A DNA stretch of 63,876 nt, taken from NCBI GenBank assembly GCA_016932615.1, contig JAFGCN010000010.1:1-63876 (forward strand), written 5' to 3'. Shown here piece by piece: positions 33,970 through 42,051 of the stretch. Source of the DNA: Candidatus Aenigmatarchaeota archaeon (GTDB lineage: Archaea > Aenigmatarchaeota > Aenigmatarchaeia > QMZS01). Every line of letters starts with the position of its first letter. Position 1 is the stretch's first letter. The notes beneath the pieces are model-generated. The model was not told the DNA's origin and ran no database searches. It saw only the letters and a program-made list of their open reading frames with translations. Position numbers and translations under genes: made by a program.

Positions 33970-35118
33970 ATGAAAATCGGCCTCGTGGGAAAACCCAATG
34001 TCGGAAAATCCACCTTTTTCAGGGCGGCTACACTCATTGACGTAAAGATTGCAAACTTTCCGTTTACCACAATCGACCCGAACGTGGGATTCGGCTTTGT
34101 AAGGGTCGAGTGCGCCGAAAAGTTCTTCAACGTGAAATGCAACCCCCGCCAGGGCTACTGCATAGACGGAAACCGCTTTATTCCTGTCGAACTTATTGAT
34201 GTTGCAGGGCTTGTTCCGGGAGCTCACGAGGGAAGGGGAATGGGAAACAAGTTTCTTGACGACTTAAGGCAGGCAGATGCGCTTATCCATATTGTTGACG
34301 CTTCCGGCACAACTGATGCTGAAGGGAAGGACTGCGAGGGCGGCCATGACCCGCTCGAGGACATAAAATTCCTCGAGGACGAGCTGAATTACTGGTTTTT
34401 GGGGCTTTTGGAAAAAAACTGGAAGAAGATGAGGGCGCCAAAAGACGTTGCAACACAGCTTTCGGGGCTTAAGGTTTCCGATGATGATGTGGCAGTTGTA
34501 ATCGCCAAATTGTCCCTGCCTGAGAATGTTTACCAGTGGGACAGCAGCCAGAAAATGGACTTTGTAAAAACCTTAAGGGAGCGCGTCCAGCCGATTCTCG
34601 TCGCTGCAAATAAAATTGATAAGCCCGGGGCGGAGAACTACCTGCCAAAGCTTATCGAAAAAGGCGCAGTCCCCTGCGCGGCTGACCTTGAGCTTGCCCT
34701 GAAGTCCGCCGACAAGGCGGGGATTATCAAGTACATTCCCGGAGACGCCGAGTTTCATATAATCGGGGAAGTAAGCCCCAAGCAAAAGGAAGCCCTCGAC
34801 AAGATTCAGGAAACCCTAAAAAAATGGGGCTCTACGGGCGTCCAGACAATCCTTAACAAGGCGGTTTTTGAAACTCTTGGATACCTGGCGATTTTTCCCG
34901 GAGGAATGAAAAAGCTGGCCGACAAGAACGGAAATGTCCTGCCCGACGCGTTTCTCATGCCGCCCAAATCGACTGCGCTTGACTTTGCATTCCGGCTCCA
35001 CAGCGACTTTGGAAACAATTTCATCTGCGCTTACAACGTGAAGACCCGGCTCAAGGTGGGGAAGGATTATCAGATAAAGAATGGAGATGTCATGGAGATT
35101 GTCAGCGGGAGGGCTTAG
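33970..35118 (+). CDS. ychF: YchF/Ola1-type translation-associated GTPase with TGS domain
   Basis: A 382-residue OBG-family P-loop protein. Visible G motifs: G1 GKPNVGKST (7-15), switch [12 protein letters not shown]3 [17 protein letters not shown], and the NKID-type motif in AANKIDK. A helical insertion and a C-terminal TGS domain ([18 protein letters not shown] to the end) follow. Archaeal members form the group with human DRG/OLA1-like proteins and associate with ribosomes. The family size (about 390) is normal. Universal gene; no unusual feature. Confidence 0.93.
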   Translation: MKIGLVGKPNVGKSTFFRAATLIDVKIANFPFTTIDPNVGFGFVRVECAEKFFNVKCNPRQGYCIDGNRFIPVELIDVAGLVPGAHEGRGMGNKFLDDLRQADALIHIVDASGTTDAEGKDCEGGHDPLEDIKFLEDELNYWFLGLLEKNWKKMRAPKDVATQLSGLKVSDDDVAVVIAKLSLPENVYQWDSSQKMDFVKTLRERVQPILVAANKIDKPGAENYLPKLIEKGAVPCAADLELALKSADKAGIIKYIPGDAEFHIIGEVSPKQKEALDKIQETLKKWGSTGVQTILNKAVFETLGYLAIFPGGMKKLADKNGNVLPDAFLMPPKSTALDFAFRLHSDFGNNFICAYNVKTRLKVGKDYQIKNGDVMEIVSGRA

Positions 35119-35133
35119 ATGGCTGATTGGTAC

Positions 35134-35400
35134 TTAGTAGGTTTGGGTTGACATATCAGATGCGGGGTTAACTCCAACTGATTTTAATTCGGTTCCCCAG
35201 TGGATGAGAGGGTATCCTTGAATGCCTCTGCTATGGGGAAGCACAAGAAATGCCGTGTGTGCCCGAAAGCGCCAGTCACTGCAGAGTGTGTTTTGGTCAG
35301 GGTAGACTCCCTGGTCGCCCAGTAGATATCCTTTTGAGAGGGCTTCCTCTTTGCTGGTGAGGACTATTGGCGGTTTCTCGCGGGAATAGTTGGCCTTCAT
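35134..35400 (-). CDS. Small hypothetical protein
   Basis: An 88-residue protein, not recognised (starts MKANYSREKPPIVLTSKEEA). Its ATG at 35400 is 27 nt from the ATG of the divergent map gene; its TATA-like CATTATTTAG (35421-35430) overlaps that start codon. Convergent with ychF. No membrane segment. Confidence 0.6.
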   Translation of the reverse strand: MKANYSREKPPIVLTSKEEALSKGYLLGDQGVYPDQNTLCSDWRFRAHTAFLVLPHSRGIQGYPLIHWGTELKSVGVNPASDMSTQTY

Positions 35401-35427
35401 AAGTCCTATTTTTAAAGAAACTAAATA

Positions 35428-36309
35428 ATGGACCAGAAAATCATCGACAATTACGTAAAGGCAGGAAAGATTGCTTCCAAGGTCAGGGAAGAGGCAAAAT
35501 CCCTTGTAAAGCCAGGCATGAAGCTGATTGACCTGGCTGAAAAGCTAGAAAAGAAGATACGGGACCTGGGAGGGGTTCCCGCCTGGCCGGTAAATATCAG
35601 CACAAACGAGATTGCTGCGCACTATTCTCCTGCGAAGGGAGATGATTCAGTATTTGGAGAAAAAGACCTGGTCAAAGTCGATATTGGCGTAGCGGTTGAC
35701 GGATACATTGCGGACACAACAGTAAGCGTCGCCCTTGACAAGGAGGATGCAAAGCTTGTAGAAGCCGCGGAAAAGGCGCTTGACGAAGCCCTGAAGCTTG
35801 TAAGGCCCGGGGCGGATGTCGCTGACATTGCCGCAAAAATTGAGGAAACAATAGTTTCTATGGGCTTCAAGCCGATTGTTAACCTTACCGGGCACGGGCT
35901 TGACCAATACACTGTCCACAGCGAGCCGAAAATCCCCAATCATAAGGGCGACTTCCATTATCTCCTGGAGGAAGGCGAAGCAATAGCGATAGAGCCGTTT
36001 GCCACAAGAGGCAGGAATTTCATCACAGAAAGCGATGAGAATAGGGCTTTGACATACACCGTTCTGGAAGAAAAGCCGGTTCGCTCTATGGAAGCAAGAA
36101 TCATTCTCCAGGACATGAGGAGCCGGGAAGGTATGCCTTTTACGGACAGGTGGCTTAAGGCAGACGGAATCAAATTAAAGCTTGCCTTGAGGGAGCTTAT
36201 GGAGAAGGAGTGCATCCAGCCATACCGGATACTGAAGGGCGACTCAAAGATTTCCCAGGCAGAGCACACAGTTTTAGTCTTGGATAAGCCGATTGTAACT
36301 ACCAGGTAA
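35428..36309 (+). CDS. map: Methionine aminopeptidase, type II
   Basis: A 293-residue type II MetAP that removes the initiator Met. Metal ligands are in place: Asp in KVDIGVAVDGYIADTT, Asp in ADTTVSV, His in NLTGHGLDQYTVH, Glu in IAIEPFATRG and the C-terminal Glu in QAEHTVLV. The helical insertion (about residues 200-260) that defines type II enzymes is present. The substrate His lies in IAAHYSP. Standard length. Confidence 0.95.
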   Translation: MDQKIIDNYVKAGKIASKVREEAKSLVKPGMKLIDLAEKLEKKIRDLGGVPAWPVNISTNEIAAHYSPAKGDDSVFGEKDLVKVDIGVAVDGYIADTTVSVALDKEDAKLVEAAEKALDEALKLVRPGADVADIAAKIEETIVSMGFKPIVNLTGHGLDQYTVHSEPKIPNHKGDFHYLLEEGEAIAIEPFATRGRNFITESDENRALTYTVLEEKPVRSMEARIILQDMRSREGMPFTDRWLKADGIKLKLALRELMEKECIQPYRILKGDSKISQAEHTVLVLDKPIVTTR

Positions 36310-36328
36310 ATTTATGGGTTCCTGCTTG

Positions 36329-36628
36329 CTATCTTAATTTTCTCTTGCCTTTTGTCACTCTCTTTTTGCATATGGGGAGCGTAGGAGGGCCGTAAGGACA
36401 TTCCGGAGGGTAATGGTTTTCAACCCAGCCGATAATTGGCTGCCTGTGCTCAAGAAAGAAGCTTTCTTTAAGGTTTCTATAGAAATTGTCTTTAATTTTT
36501 CTGTAGAAATCGCCAAGTTCGTTTAGAAAGTGGCCCATTGGGTTTGAAAAGCCCCCCATTCCAGTGGTGATTTGCCGGTCGTAATTGTTTCTGGGGGTAT
36601 TTGGGAAATATCCTTTATCCTGTGCCAT
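36329..36628 (-). CDS. Small hypothetical protein
   Basis: A 99-residue basic, aromatic-rich protein (starts MAQDKGYFPNTPRNNYDRQI), ending in KKRVTKGKRKLR. The ATG at 36628 is chosen because an AGGTGA ribosome-binding site lies 5-6 nt before it, the same motif found upstream of the 16431 gene. A longer frame from 36700 would overlap scpB. Function unknown. Confidence 0.6.
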   Translation of the reverse strand: MAQDKGYFPNTPRNNYDRQITTGMGGFSNPMGHFLNELGDFYRKIKDNFYRNLKESFFLEHRQPIIGWVENHYPPECPYGPPTLPICKKRVTKGKRKLR

Positions 36629-36677
36629 AGTTTTCACCTGATTATATTTATCGAGTAATAAAGATATATTTAGCGGC

Positions 36678-37364
36678 TTAATTCTGCTCAAGCTCGTCAA
36701 ATTCGTCAGTCACAGTTTCCTCTCCCCTGATTTCCTCTGCTTCGTCATACATCTCCTGCTCGGCTATCAGCTGGTCGTCTCCAAGGGGCTCCGGCTTTTT
36801 GGTCTTTTTAAGCTTCTCGATTCCTCCCCCTTCAGGCCCTTCCTCGCCCTCAGAAGCGATTTTGTCCAGGGCTTCAGCTGCCTTGGGGCTGTCAAGGAAC
36901 TTCTCCAGGTTTCTCTTCTCCGGCGCCTGGCCGAAGTAATCGACAAATAGCTTTGTAACTTTGAGTATTCTGGTCCTGCCTTCCTTTTTGGCAGTTATAA
37001 GACCCCGTTTCTCAAGCTCGCCGGTGTACTCATAAGCGCGGTTTCCGACAGTGTTTACGAGGAGGGATTGCTTAAGGGGGCCTTTGAAGGCAATAATGGA
37101 AAGGGCTTTTACGAGCCCAGGGGACAGGTCCCTGTAAGGGGAAAGCTGCTTTACCTTGTGGACAATCAGGGGGTTTACGATAAACTGGTAGCTCTGGTTT
37201 GCATCTATCAGCTTTATGCCCGAATCCTCGCCGTATTTCTCCTTTAGCGCCAGGATTTCATCCTCCAGCTCGGCTGCAGAACACTCGACAATACTCACCA
37301 AATCTGCGGCAGTTATGGGGCCCGACGCCAGGAAAAGCGCGGCTTCAACTGTCTTTCTCCTCAT
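36678..37364 (-). CDS. scpB: Segregation and condensation protein ScpB
   Basis: A 228-residue ScpB-type kleisin partner that works with SMC and ScpA in chromosome organisation. It has the two winged-helix domains of the family: residues 1-80 (AALFLASGPITAADL) and 85-165 (LSPGLVKALSIIAFKGPLKQ, ELEKRGLITAKKEGRTRILKVT). The C-terminal 60 residues are acidic and disordered. scpA and smc are not in the window. Confidence 0.88.
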   Translation of the reverse strand: MRRKTVEAALFLASGPITAADLVSIVECSAAELEDEILALKEKYGEDSGIKLIDANQSYQFIVNPLIVHKVKQLSPYRDLSPGLVKALSIIAFKGPLKQSLLVNTVGNRAYEYTGELEKRGLITAKKEGRTRILKVTKLFVDYFGQAPEKRNLEKFLDSPKAAEALDKIASEGEEGPEGGGIEKLKKTKKPEPLGDDQLIAEQEMYDEAEEIRGEETVTDEFDELEQN

Positions 37365-37425
37365 AACTTAAAATTAAAATTAGTAGATAAATCGTTTGGT
37401 AAGCTCCTGCCAGGGATATCAGGGG

Positions 37426-37953
37426 TCAAATCTTCTGTGATAAGAGAAGTTTGTTTGTCTTGACTGCCAGTTCGTCAATCTTAGGCATAATTTTCCTGAG
37501 CATTCTGCCGTGCTTTAATGGACTTGCTCTTGCTACTGGGTCAGGACCCCCCCACCCAAGACCGTACTTAAGCCCATCTCCAACATAGACTTCTATGGGC
37601 AAAACCCGGTATTGTTCGTTTTTATCAAGTATTGCCTCCATGGTCCAGTTGATTTCTTCGCTGGGTAAAAAAAGGCTTCCAAGTGTACTTCGGGGGATTT
37701 TTTTGGTGTCGCAAATCTGGACGCTTTTGACCTCTGGATTATGGTCCCCTGCGGGTTTTCCCTGATAAAGAAAGGGCTTTTCAAATCCCGGGACGGGATA
37801 TATCCTCCACGCCCGGGTTGCCCGGTAGGGATTTGTATCGCGTAAGGGCTTTACCTTTACCCCATACCCAAAGTGCTTTGCAGAATCCTCCAGGGCTTTT
37901 ATTAAATCATCTCCCCAAACAGTCATTGACAGACCAAGACCGTATTCTATCAT
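37426..37953 (-). CDS. Hypothetical protein
   Basis: A 175-residue soluble protein, not recognised. It has a beta-rich N-terminal half (VWGDDLIKALEDSAKHFGYG; TRAWRIYPVPGFEKPF) and a GGPDPVARASPLKHGRML segment before a helical C-terminus. No Cys clusters or membrane segments. It lies between scpB and a UPF0145 gene, all on the same strand, with a small hairpin upstream of it. Confidence 0.6.
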   Translation of the reverse strand: MIEYGLGLSMTVWGDDLIKALEDSAKHFGYGVKVKPLRDTNPYRATRAWRIYPVPGFEKPFLYQGKPAGDHNPEVKSVQICDTKKIPRSTLGSLFLPSEEINWTMEAILDKNEQYRVLPIEVYVGDGLKYGLGWGGPDPVARASPLKHGRMLRKIMPKIDELAVKTNKLLLSQKI

Positions 37954-38011
37954 AAGCTGTAATCAATTAAAACCTTATCTAAAGATGGATTTTAACTACC
38001 TTCCGGTTGGC

Positions 38012-38034
38012 AGAGTGGGTTAACTTTGCACTCT
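38012..38034. other. Small inverted repeat
   Basis: AGAGTG (38012-38017) and CACTCT (38029-38034) form a 6-bp stem with an 11-nt loop just after the stop of the UPF0145 gene. It could act as a transcript end signal. No T tract follows on the minus strand, so support is low. Confidence 0.25.
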
Positions 38035-38036
38035 AC

Positions 38037-38510
38037 CTATACTCCTGTCGCTTTCAGTTCTTCAGGCATGCCTTCCTTTTCTGAAACCTTTGATGTTTTT
38101 TTGCCAGTTTTCTTCACGACAACTGCAGTTCCAGTGACCCGGAATTCTGTCCCGTCGAGCACCGGCTGGTCATCGTAGGTCATGTCAATTATCGCGTTTG
38201 CTCCAAGGTCCCGGGCTTCCTTCCTGCACCTTTCCTCCGCTTCCCTTCTGGAATTGGCGTAAAGCTCGGTATAGCCCTTAAGTTCACCCCCCAGAATTGA
38301 TTTTATTCCCTGCCAGATGTCCTGCCCAAACCACCTTGTCCGCACTGTGTTTCCCATGACGCTTCCAAGAGTATCGACAATCTCGTAGCCGGGCACATAA
38401 AATGTGGTCGAAACAATCATATCTCCATTGTACGCAGGTGCCCCTGTGTACGCAGCACTCAGCATCGCGCTTCCATAACCTGCAGGGTGACCTGACGTTG
38501 TGTTTTCCAT
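38037..38510 (-). CDS. UPF0145/YbjQ-like heavy-metal-binding family protein
   Basis: A 157-residue protein with the YbjQ-family pattern: MIVSTTFYVPGYEIVDTLG, then an IKSILGGELKGYTELYANSR block, the ARDLGANAIIDMTYDD strand and TGTAVVVKK. These proteins form pentamers; the function is unclear. The start at 38510 is supported by TTTATATACT (38531-38540), 28-30 nt upstream; a longer frame to 38627 would run through the divergent neighbour. Confidence 0.78.
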   Translation of the reverse strand: MENTTSGHPAGYGSAMLSAAYTGAPAYNGDMIVSTTFYVPGYEIVDTLGSVMGNTVRTRWFGQDIWQGIKSILGGELKGYTELYANSRREAEERCRKEARDLGANAIIDMTYDDQPVLDGTEFRVTGTAVVVKKTGKKTSKVSEKEGMPEELKATGV

Positions 38511-38530
38511 ATAGTAATTAGAATTTAATG

Positions 38531-38540
38531 AGTATATAAA
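38531..38540 (-). promoter_or_regulatory. TATA box of the UPF0145 gene in a divergent promoter
   Basis: On the minus strand this reads TTTATATACT, 28-30 nt before ATG 38510. It ends 3 nt short of the ATG (38544) of the divergent gene, so TBP bound here would compete with transcription in the other direction. Confidence 0.55.
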
Positions 38541-38543
38541 GCT

Positions 38544-39140
38544 ATGAAATCTGGACTTGGGGGATTTACTGAGGGGCAAGAGCATCTTTACATTCAAGGC
38601 ATAAGGGCAGATATCATAGACGACCATAAGGGCTCATTTTCGATAATCCACAATGCGAGAGTTTCCAAAGGCCATCCATTTGGCGTTATACACATAGACC
38701 AGCATCGCGACCTCGTAGCTAATACCCGGGTATGGGAAGGGGGCACTTCAAAAGATTATGAAAAAATGCTCGAATGCGATAATTATAATTGCCCTCTCTT
38801 TTACAGTGGAGCAGTCGCACTTCTCTATCACCTAAGCCCGCATGAGAAAACCATAAAAGCATATGGTAGGGTTGTTGATGGGAAGCTGAGGAATCCCCCG
38901 AAGTCAGTTCTTTATGAAGATTATTTGCTGCTTTGGGAAAATGACAAATTTGACTGGGGCCTGGGGAAAAACTACCGGAAAGGGCTTGGACTTGTTCCAA
39001 AAGGCAGGGGCGAAAAAATTAGCAGGGATGAACTGGTTAAGGATGTTTTGAGTTTCAACGGCCTTGGTATGTTCTTGAATATTGACTTGGACGCGTTTCT
39101 TTCAGTTTCGATGGATAGGGGGGTCAGGAATCCAAGGTAA
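38544..39140 (+). CDS. UPF0489/arginase-fold-like protein
   Basis: A 198-residue protein. VIHIDQHRDLV (residues about 47-57) and FLNIDLDAFLSV (about 176-187) match the DxHxD and IDLD metal-site strands of the arginase/histone deacetylase fold and the UPF0489 family. The central region carries CDNYNCPLFYSGAV. A manganese- or zinc-dependent hydrolase is therefore likely, with unknown substrate. The next small gene starts 14 nt after its stop. Confidence 0.6.
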   Translation: MKSGLGGFTEGQEHLYIQGIRADIIDDHKGSFSIIHNARVSKGHPFGVIHIDQHRDLVANTRVWEGGTSKDYEKMLECDNYNCPLFYSGAVALLYHLSPHEKTIKAYGRVVDGKLRNPPKSVLYEDYLLLWENDKFDWGLGKNYRKGLGLVPKGRGEKISRDELVKDVLSFNGLGMFLNIDLDAFLSVSMDRGVRNPR

Positions 39141-39154
39141 CTTACCTAAATAGA

Positions 39155-39319
39155 ATGAATTGGGCCAGGGATATCCTGAAAGACCTCCCACGGCCAGAGG
39201 GCATTATAATTGCCCGGTCCCAGAACCCACGGTTTGTGCCGGTAGAGCACGTTGACGAGCTGCAATGCTCGACTCTGGAAATGCTAAACAAAATCTACTC
39301 TGGGCAAACGCCACAATAA
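39155..39319 (+). CDS. Small hypothetical protein, 54 residues
   Basis: A short ORF starting MNWARDILKDLPRPEGIII, with an ARSQNPRFVPVEHVDEL middle and an EMLNKIYSGQ end. It follows the UPF0489-like gene by 14 nt on the same strand and ends 1 nt before the convergent gene. The amino acid mix and tight packing suggest a real gene co-transcribed with its neighbour. Function unknown. Confidence 0.55.
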   Translation: MNWARDILKDLPRPEGIIIARSQNPRFVPVEHVDELQCSTLEMLNKIYSGQTPQ

Positions 39320-39320
39320 T

Positions 39321-39776
39321 CTAGCCGCAGGATTTTACGCTTTTTGGGGTGGCAATTATCCCTCCCGCCCCGGCCGCCGCAATCTGGTGAATCACTCCGG
39401 AAATCATGTTCGAAATGTCCTGGACCTCGCCGGAATTTACCTCGATTTTTGTCGGCTCTATCACCTCGACTGAGCTTGGGCCAAAAGAGATTGAGAGCGC
39501 AATAAGTGTTTTGAGGTCTCTGACCATAAGGCCCATCTCTACAATCTGGGAATATGCCTTTTCGACGCCTTTCATAGGGTTTTCCACTTCGTCAACAGTG
39601 CTGAATTTTGCTTCGTAAACAAAGGCGGTCTTTAACTGCTTCATTTTTTCAACGTGCTCTTTTAAGCTGCTTTTCACAACGTCTTTAGCCATGCCAAGAA
39701 CCTCAAAGGTCATTTCGACCTTCATCCACTTTTCTTCCTTAAGCTCGGATATCTTTTCCTTTGTCTCGCTGTCCAT
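39321..39776 (-). CDS. Hypothetical helical protein
   Basis: A 151-residue protein with a long helical N-terminus (MDSETKEKISELKEEKW) and a beta strand VEVIEPTKIEVNSGEVQD, then a helix and a Gly/Ala-rich AAAGAGGIIATP end. It resembles small conserved archaeal proteins of unknown function, but I cannot name a family. Upstream of it on the same strand lies another small gene. Confidence 0.65.
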   Translation of the reverse strand: MDSETKEKISELKEEKWMKVEMTFEVLGMAKDVVKSSLKEHVEKMKQLKTAFVYEAKFSTVDEVENPMKGVEKAYSQIVEMGLMVRDLKTLIALSISFGPSSVEVIEPTKIEVNSGEVQDISNMISGVIHQIAAAGAGGIIATPKSVKSCG

Positions 39777-39853
39777 AAAGAAAACTTAAAAAAATCCTTT
39801 ATACCCTTGCAATTGCCCGTTTGGGGTTCCACAAGGGATTTTGGAAGGGACAC

Positions 39854-40138
39854 TCAGGACTTAAGGGCAGAGTACCCCTCCTGAACTTTTGAATATGCTT
39901 TTTCGGTTTCCTTGTTCATGGCAACCCCTATCGCTGTGCCGGTAAGGAGAGCTGCCGCCGCTGCATCGTGGTGGCCTCCAAGGTATGCCAGAAGCACGCC
40001 CATAGCAGCGTATCCGGGATGCCGGCCCAAAGTTCTGGCCGCTTTGGCAAGGCCGCTGCTATGCTTTCCCATGAAGGCGTCAGCGGTTTCCATAGTCTGT
40101 GAAGCTTTTTTGTAAGTGGCGTCAATAATCTCCCCCAT
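39854..40138 (-). CDS. Small membrane-associated protein
   Basis: A 94-residue protein with an amphipathic N-terminal half and an Ala/Gly-rich hydrophobic region (YAAMGVLLAYLGG and AAAAALLTGTAIGVAM) that could be a hairpin in the membrane, ending with a helical polar tail. A CTATATAGC box about 25 nt upstream of the ATG supports the start. Function unknown. Confidence 0.6.
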   Translation of the reverse strand: MGEIIDATYKKASQTMETADAFMGKHSSGLAKAARTLGRHPGYAAMGVLLAYLGGHHDAAAAALLTGTAIGVAMNKETEKAYSKVQEGYSALKS

Positions 40139-40186
40139 ATATTAGATTGGCTTGCTATATAGTGGCAGTGATTTTTTTGAGTATGC

Positions 40187-40807
40187 TTACTTTTCAAGTT
40201 CATTTTGAATCACCCACTCCAGGTCTTCCTTTCTCAGCCGCCAGGAAAGCCAGGGCCGGACTGCACGGTTGATTGTCTCTCTGGACCTCAAGAAGTCAGA
40301 AAAATTGCTTAAGTCAAGCGGGGAAATGTCGAGAGGTATTTCGCCATGAAGTGAACTCTTTGGGAAAAACATTTCTGTCAGGTCATCATCCACCCTTACC
40401 TCCAGCCCTTTGGAATAGGATGCCTTGGCCATTTTGTCGACGCAGTCTGGGAGGCAAAAACCGCCGATAACAAGAGGGTCAGGATTTATTATCTGCCCCA
40501 AAACATAATCCGGGTCTGCATACTTTCTCTCCTTTATATGTTCCCGGAAAGTAAAGCCGCAGGAAAAGTATTTATCGTCTTCCCTTGCGCCTACATGCTT
40601 GGAAAGGCCCAAAAACTGCGGCTGAGCGAGGTCTTCTTTTTTTCCAAACATAAGCCAGTTTATCCCGTAGCCCTCTTTTCTATACCTGTGGTCTATCAGC
40701 CGCCCCATGTGGGAGTGGTCAGAGGGTTTCTTTCCAAAATAAGCAAGGCGATTGTCTTCGCTCTTGAAATATGCTTTTACAGGGTACATGAAGAGGAGTT
40801 GTTTCAT
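40187..40807 (-). CDS. Isochorismatase-like paralogue A
   Basis: A 206-residue protein, clear paralogue of the gene at 41224: both start MKQ(L/Y)LF, share the (G)R(L/I)ID(H/E)RYRK motif, INW(L/I)MF and DYVLGQ/EYVLGQ. The strongest family hint is VIGGFCLPDCVDKMAKASYS followed by LEVRVDDD, which matches the cysteine hydrolase strand-loop-helix G-x-x-x-x-x-C-V-x-x-x-A in isochorismatases, with the Cys in place. The usual N-terminal catalytic Asp is not evident, so activity is uncertain. Confidence 0.55.
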   Translation of the reverse strand: MKQLLFMYPVKAYFKSEDNRLAYFGKKPSDHSHMGRLIDHRYRKEGYGINWLMFGKKEDLAQPQFLGLSKHVGAREDDKYFSCGFTFREHIKERKYADPDYVLGQIINPDPLVIGGFCLPDCVDKMAKASYSKGLEVRVDDDLTEMFFPKSSLHGEIPLDISPLDLSNFSDFLRSRETINRAVRPWLSWRLRKEDLEWVIQNELEK

Positions 40808-40858
40808 ATTAAAAGGATTATCTTATGCGCTTAAATCCTAGTTTAAGTAAAATATAAT

Positions 40859-41200
40859 ATGGCGGACGTTAACGCAAAAGACCTTCACAAGAAGCTGAAG
40901 GATTACCTGAAAAAATGCATTATTGTTGACATCAGGAGCCCGGAAGAATACGAGGAGGAGCATATTGACGGGGCGATTAACATCCCTCTTGAAACGCTTG
41001 TCGATAATATTGGAAAGCTCGACAAAAAGAAGCAGATAATTGCAGTTTGCCTCACAGGCCTTCGTTCAAAGCGAGCGGTAAACATTCTCACTCTAAAGGG
41101 CTTTAACGCCGGCATAGTGGAAGGCGGAATGATTGAGTGGAGGCGAGCCCTTGGCCCTGCCTACTTTGCAGCGATGGCTGGTGAAGGGGAGGGAGAATAA
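40859..41200 (+). CDS. Rhodanese-like sulfurtransferase
   Basis: A 113-residue single-domain rhodanese. N-terminal IIVDIRSPEEYEEEHIDGAINIPL is the family signature, and C64 in VCLTGLRSKRA is the persulfide-carrying Cys (loop CLTGLRS). It moves sulfane sulfur between partners. It sits between two divergent paralogues (40187 and 41224), which may be its partners; that is only suggested by position. A CTTAAAT box lies about 27 nt upstream. Confidence 0.9.
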   Translation: MADVNAKDLHKKLKDYLKKCIIVDIRSPEEYEEEHIDGAINIPLETLVDNIGKLDKKKQIIAVCLTGLRSKRAVNILTLKGFNAGIVEGGMIEWRRALGPAYFAAMAGEGEGE

Positions 41201-41223
41201 CCTTGCGGCTGGAGAAATGAAAG

Positions 41224-41811
41224 CTATTGGCTGTACCGCCATGCCAACCAAGGGCGGCTTAGTATATAATCGGTGCTTAGTCCTGTCCTTTGTGGAATTA
41301 CTCTAGAACGGTCAATCTCCAATTCCAGTTCAACGGGTATCTCTCCAGTGCGGGCGGTTATTCTAAAAAAGGCATCTGTGGTGTCCTCATCAACCTTAAC
41401 TTCAACCCCAGCATTGTGAATCTCTTTTGCCAGGCTATCTACGCAATCCTCTAAGTGAAAGCCTCCTAAAACCAGACTCGTGGTGTTTTTTGGCAATTGG
41501 CCTAGCACATATTCAGAATCTGCTCGGGCTCTATACCCTACATGTTCGCCCCAGGTAACACCTGAAAGGATTGGGTAATCCTCTGGCCTTAGATCCACGT
41601 GTGGAGAAATTCCCGTCATGTCGGGTTCAGAACGATCCCAAATCGATTCGAACATTATCCAGTTTATAGCATAATCCTTCTTTCGGTATCTTTCGTCGAT
41701 TATCCTTCCAATATGGTTTGCATTATAACCATTGCTTTGAAAATTCTTAGACCAATCAAGGCACTGGTCAACAAAGGGCTGTACTGGAAATAGGAATAAG
41801 TACTGTTTCAT
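41224..41811 (-). CDS. Isochorismatase-like paralogue B
   Basis: A 195-residue paralogue of the 40187 gene (shared motifs RIIDERYRKKDYAINWIMF and EYVLGQL). VLGGFHLEDCVDSLAKEIHN and VEVKVDEDTTDAFF again match the cysteine hydrolase pattern with the Cys kept. The TATA region for this gene (41829-41840) is formed by the T-rich end of the tRNA-Leu gene, 28 nt upstream. Confidence 0.55.
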   Translation of the reverse strand: MKQYLFLFPVQPFVDQCLDWSKNFQSNGYNANHIGRIIDERYRKKDYAINWIMFESIWDRSEPDMTGISPHVDLRPEDYPILSGVTWGEHVGYRARADSEYVLGQLPKNTTSLVLGGFHLEDCVDSLAKEIHNAGVEVKVDEDTTDAFFRITARTGEIPVELELEIDRSRVIPQRTGLSTDYILSRPWLAWRYSQ

Positions 41812-41834
41812 AACAACAGTTGCAAAGATAATTT

Positions 41835-41840
41835 AAAAAA
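41835..41840 (-). terminator. T6 terminator of tRNA-Leu
   Basis: Six T residues directly follow the discriminator base on the minus strand. The same AT-rich block supplies the TATA element for the gene at 41811. Confidence 0.5.
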
Positions 41841-41854
41841 TGCAGGGGGGGAGA

Positions 41855-41946
41855 CTTTCGCAAAGCAAACTTCAGCAGTAATCTTCCGCGAAGCGGAATC
41901 TGCTTCTTTTTGCGCCTGGGGCTTTTTCTTGCAAGAAAAAGCTTCA
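41855..41946 (-). other. tRNA-Leu intron 2 (T loop, position 59/60), 92 nt
   Basis: A clear bulge-helix-bulge: outer helix GGGAG/CTCCC (exon T stem), central helix TTCG/CGAA, 3-nt bulges AAT and AGT, inner stem GAAGC/GCTTT. Cutting after the second bulge base on each side gives the 7-nt T loop TTCGAAT exactly. The intron holds a second hairpin (CTTTTTCTTGCAAGAAAAAG). Confidence 0.82.
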
Positions 41947-41996
41947 TTCGAACTCCCGAACCGACTAACGGACAGGGTCCTTAGCCCTGCACCTTT

Positions 41997-42051
41997 TTCT
42001 GGAATCCTTTCTTTTGGGGTGTCTTACAAAGTCTTTCCTAAGGAAAGGAAT
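41997..42051 (-). other. tRNA-Leu intron 1 (D loop), 55 nt
   Basis: Between exon 1 (ending GGTC) and exon 2 (starting AAAGG). Exon CTGG pairs with intron CCAG, flanked by bulges TCA(T) and AAA, and an inner 7-bp stem TCCTTTC/GAAAGGA. This is a relaxed bulge-helix-bulge of the sort cut by archaeal splicing endonuclease. Removing it gives a D loop that fits tRNA-Leu. Exact ends may shift by 1-2 nt because of A repeats. Confidence 0.75.

Noticed and set aside
38012-38034. Hairpin taken as a possible tRNA or small RNA
   Set aside because: Only a 6-bp stem; no acceptor or T arm.
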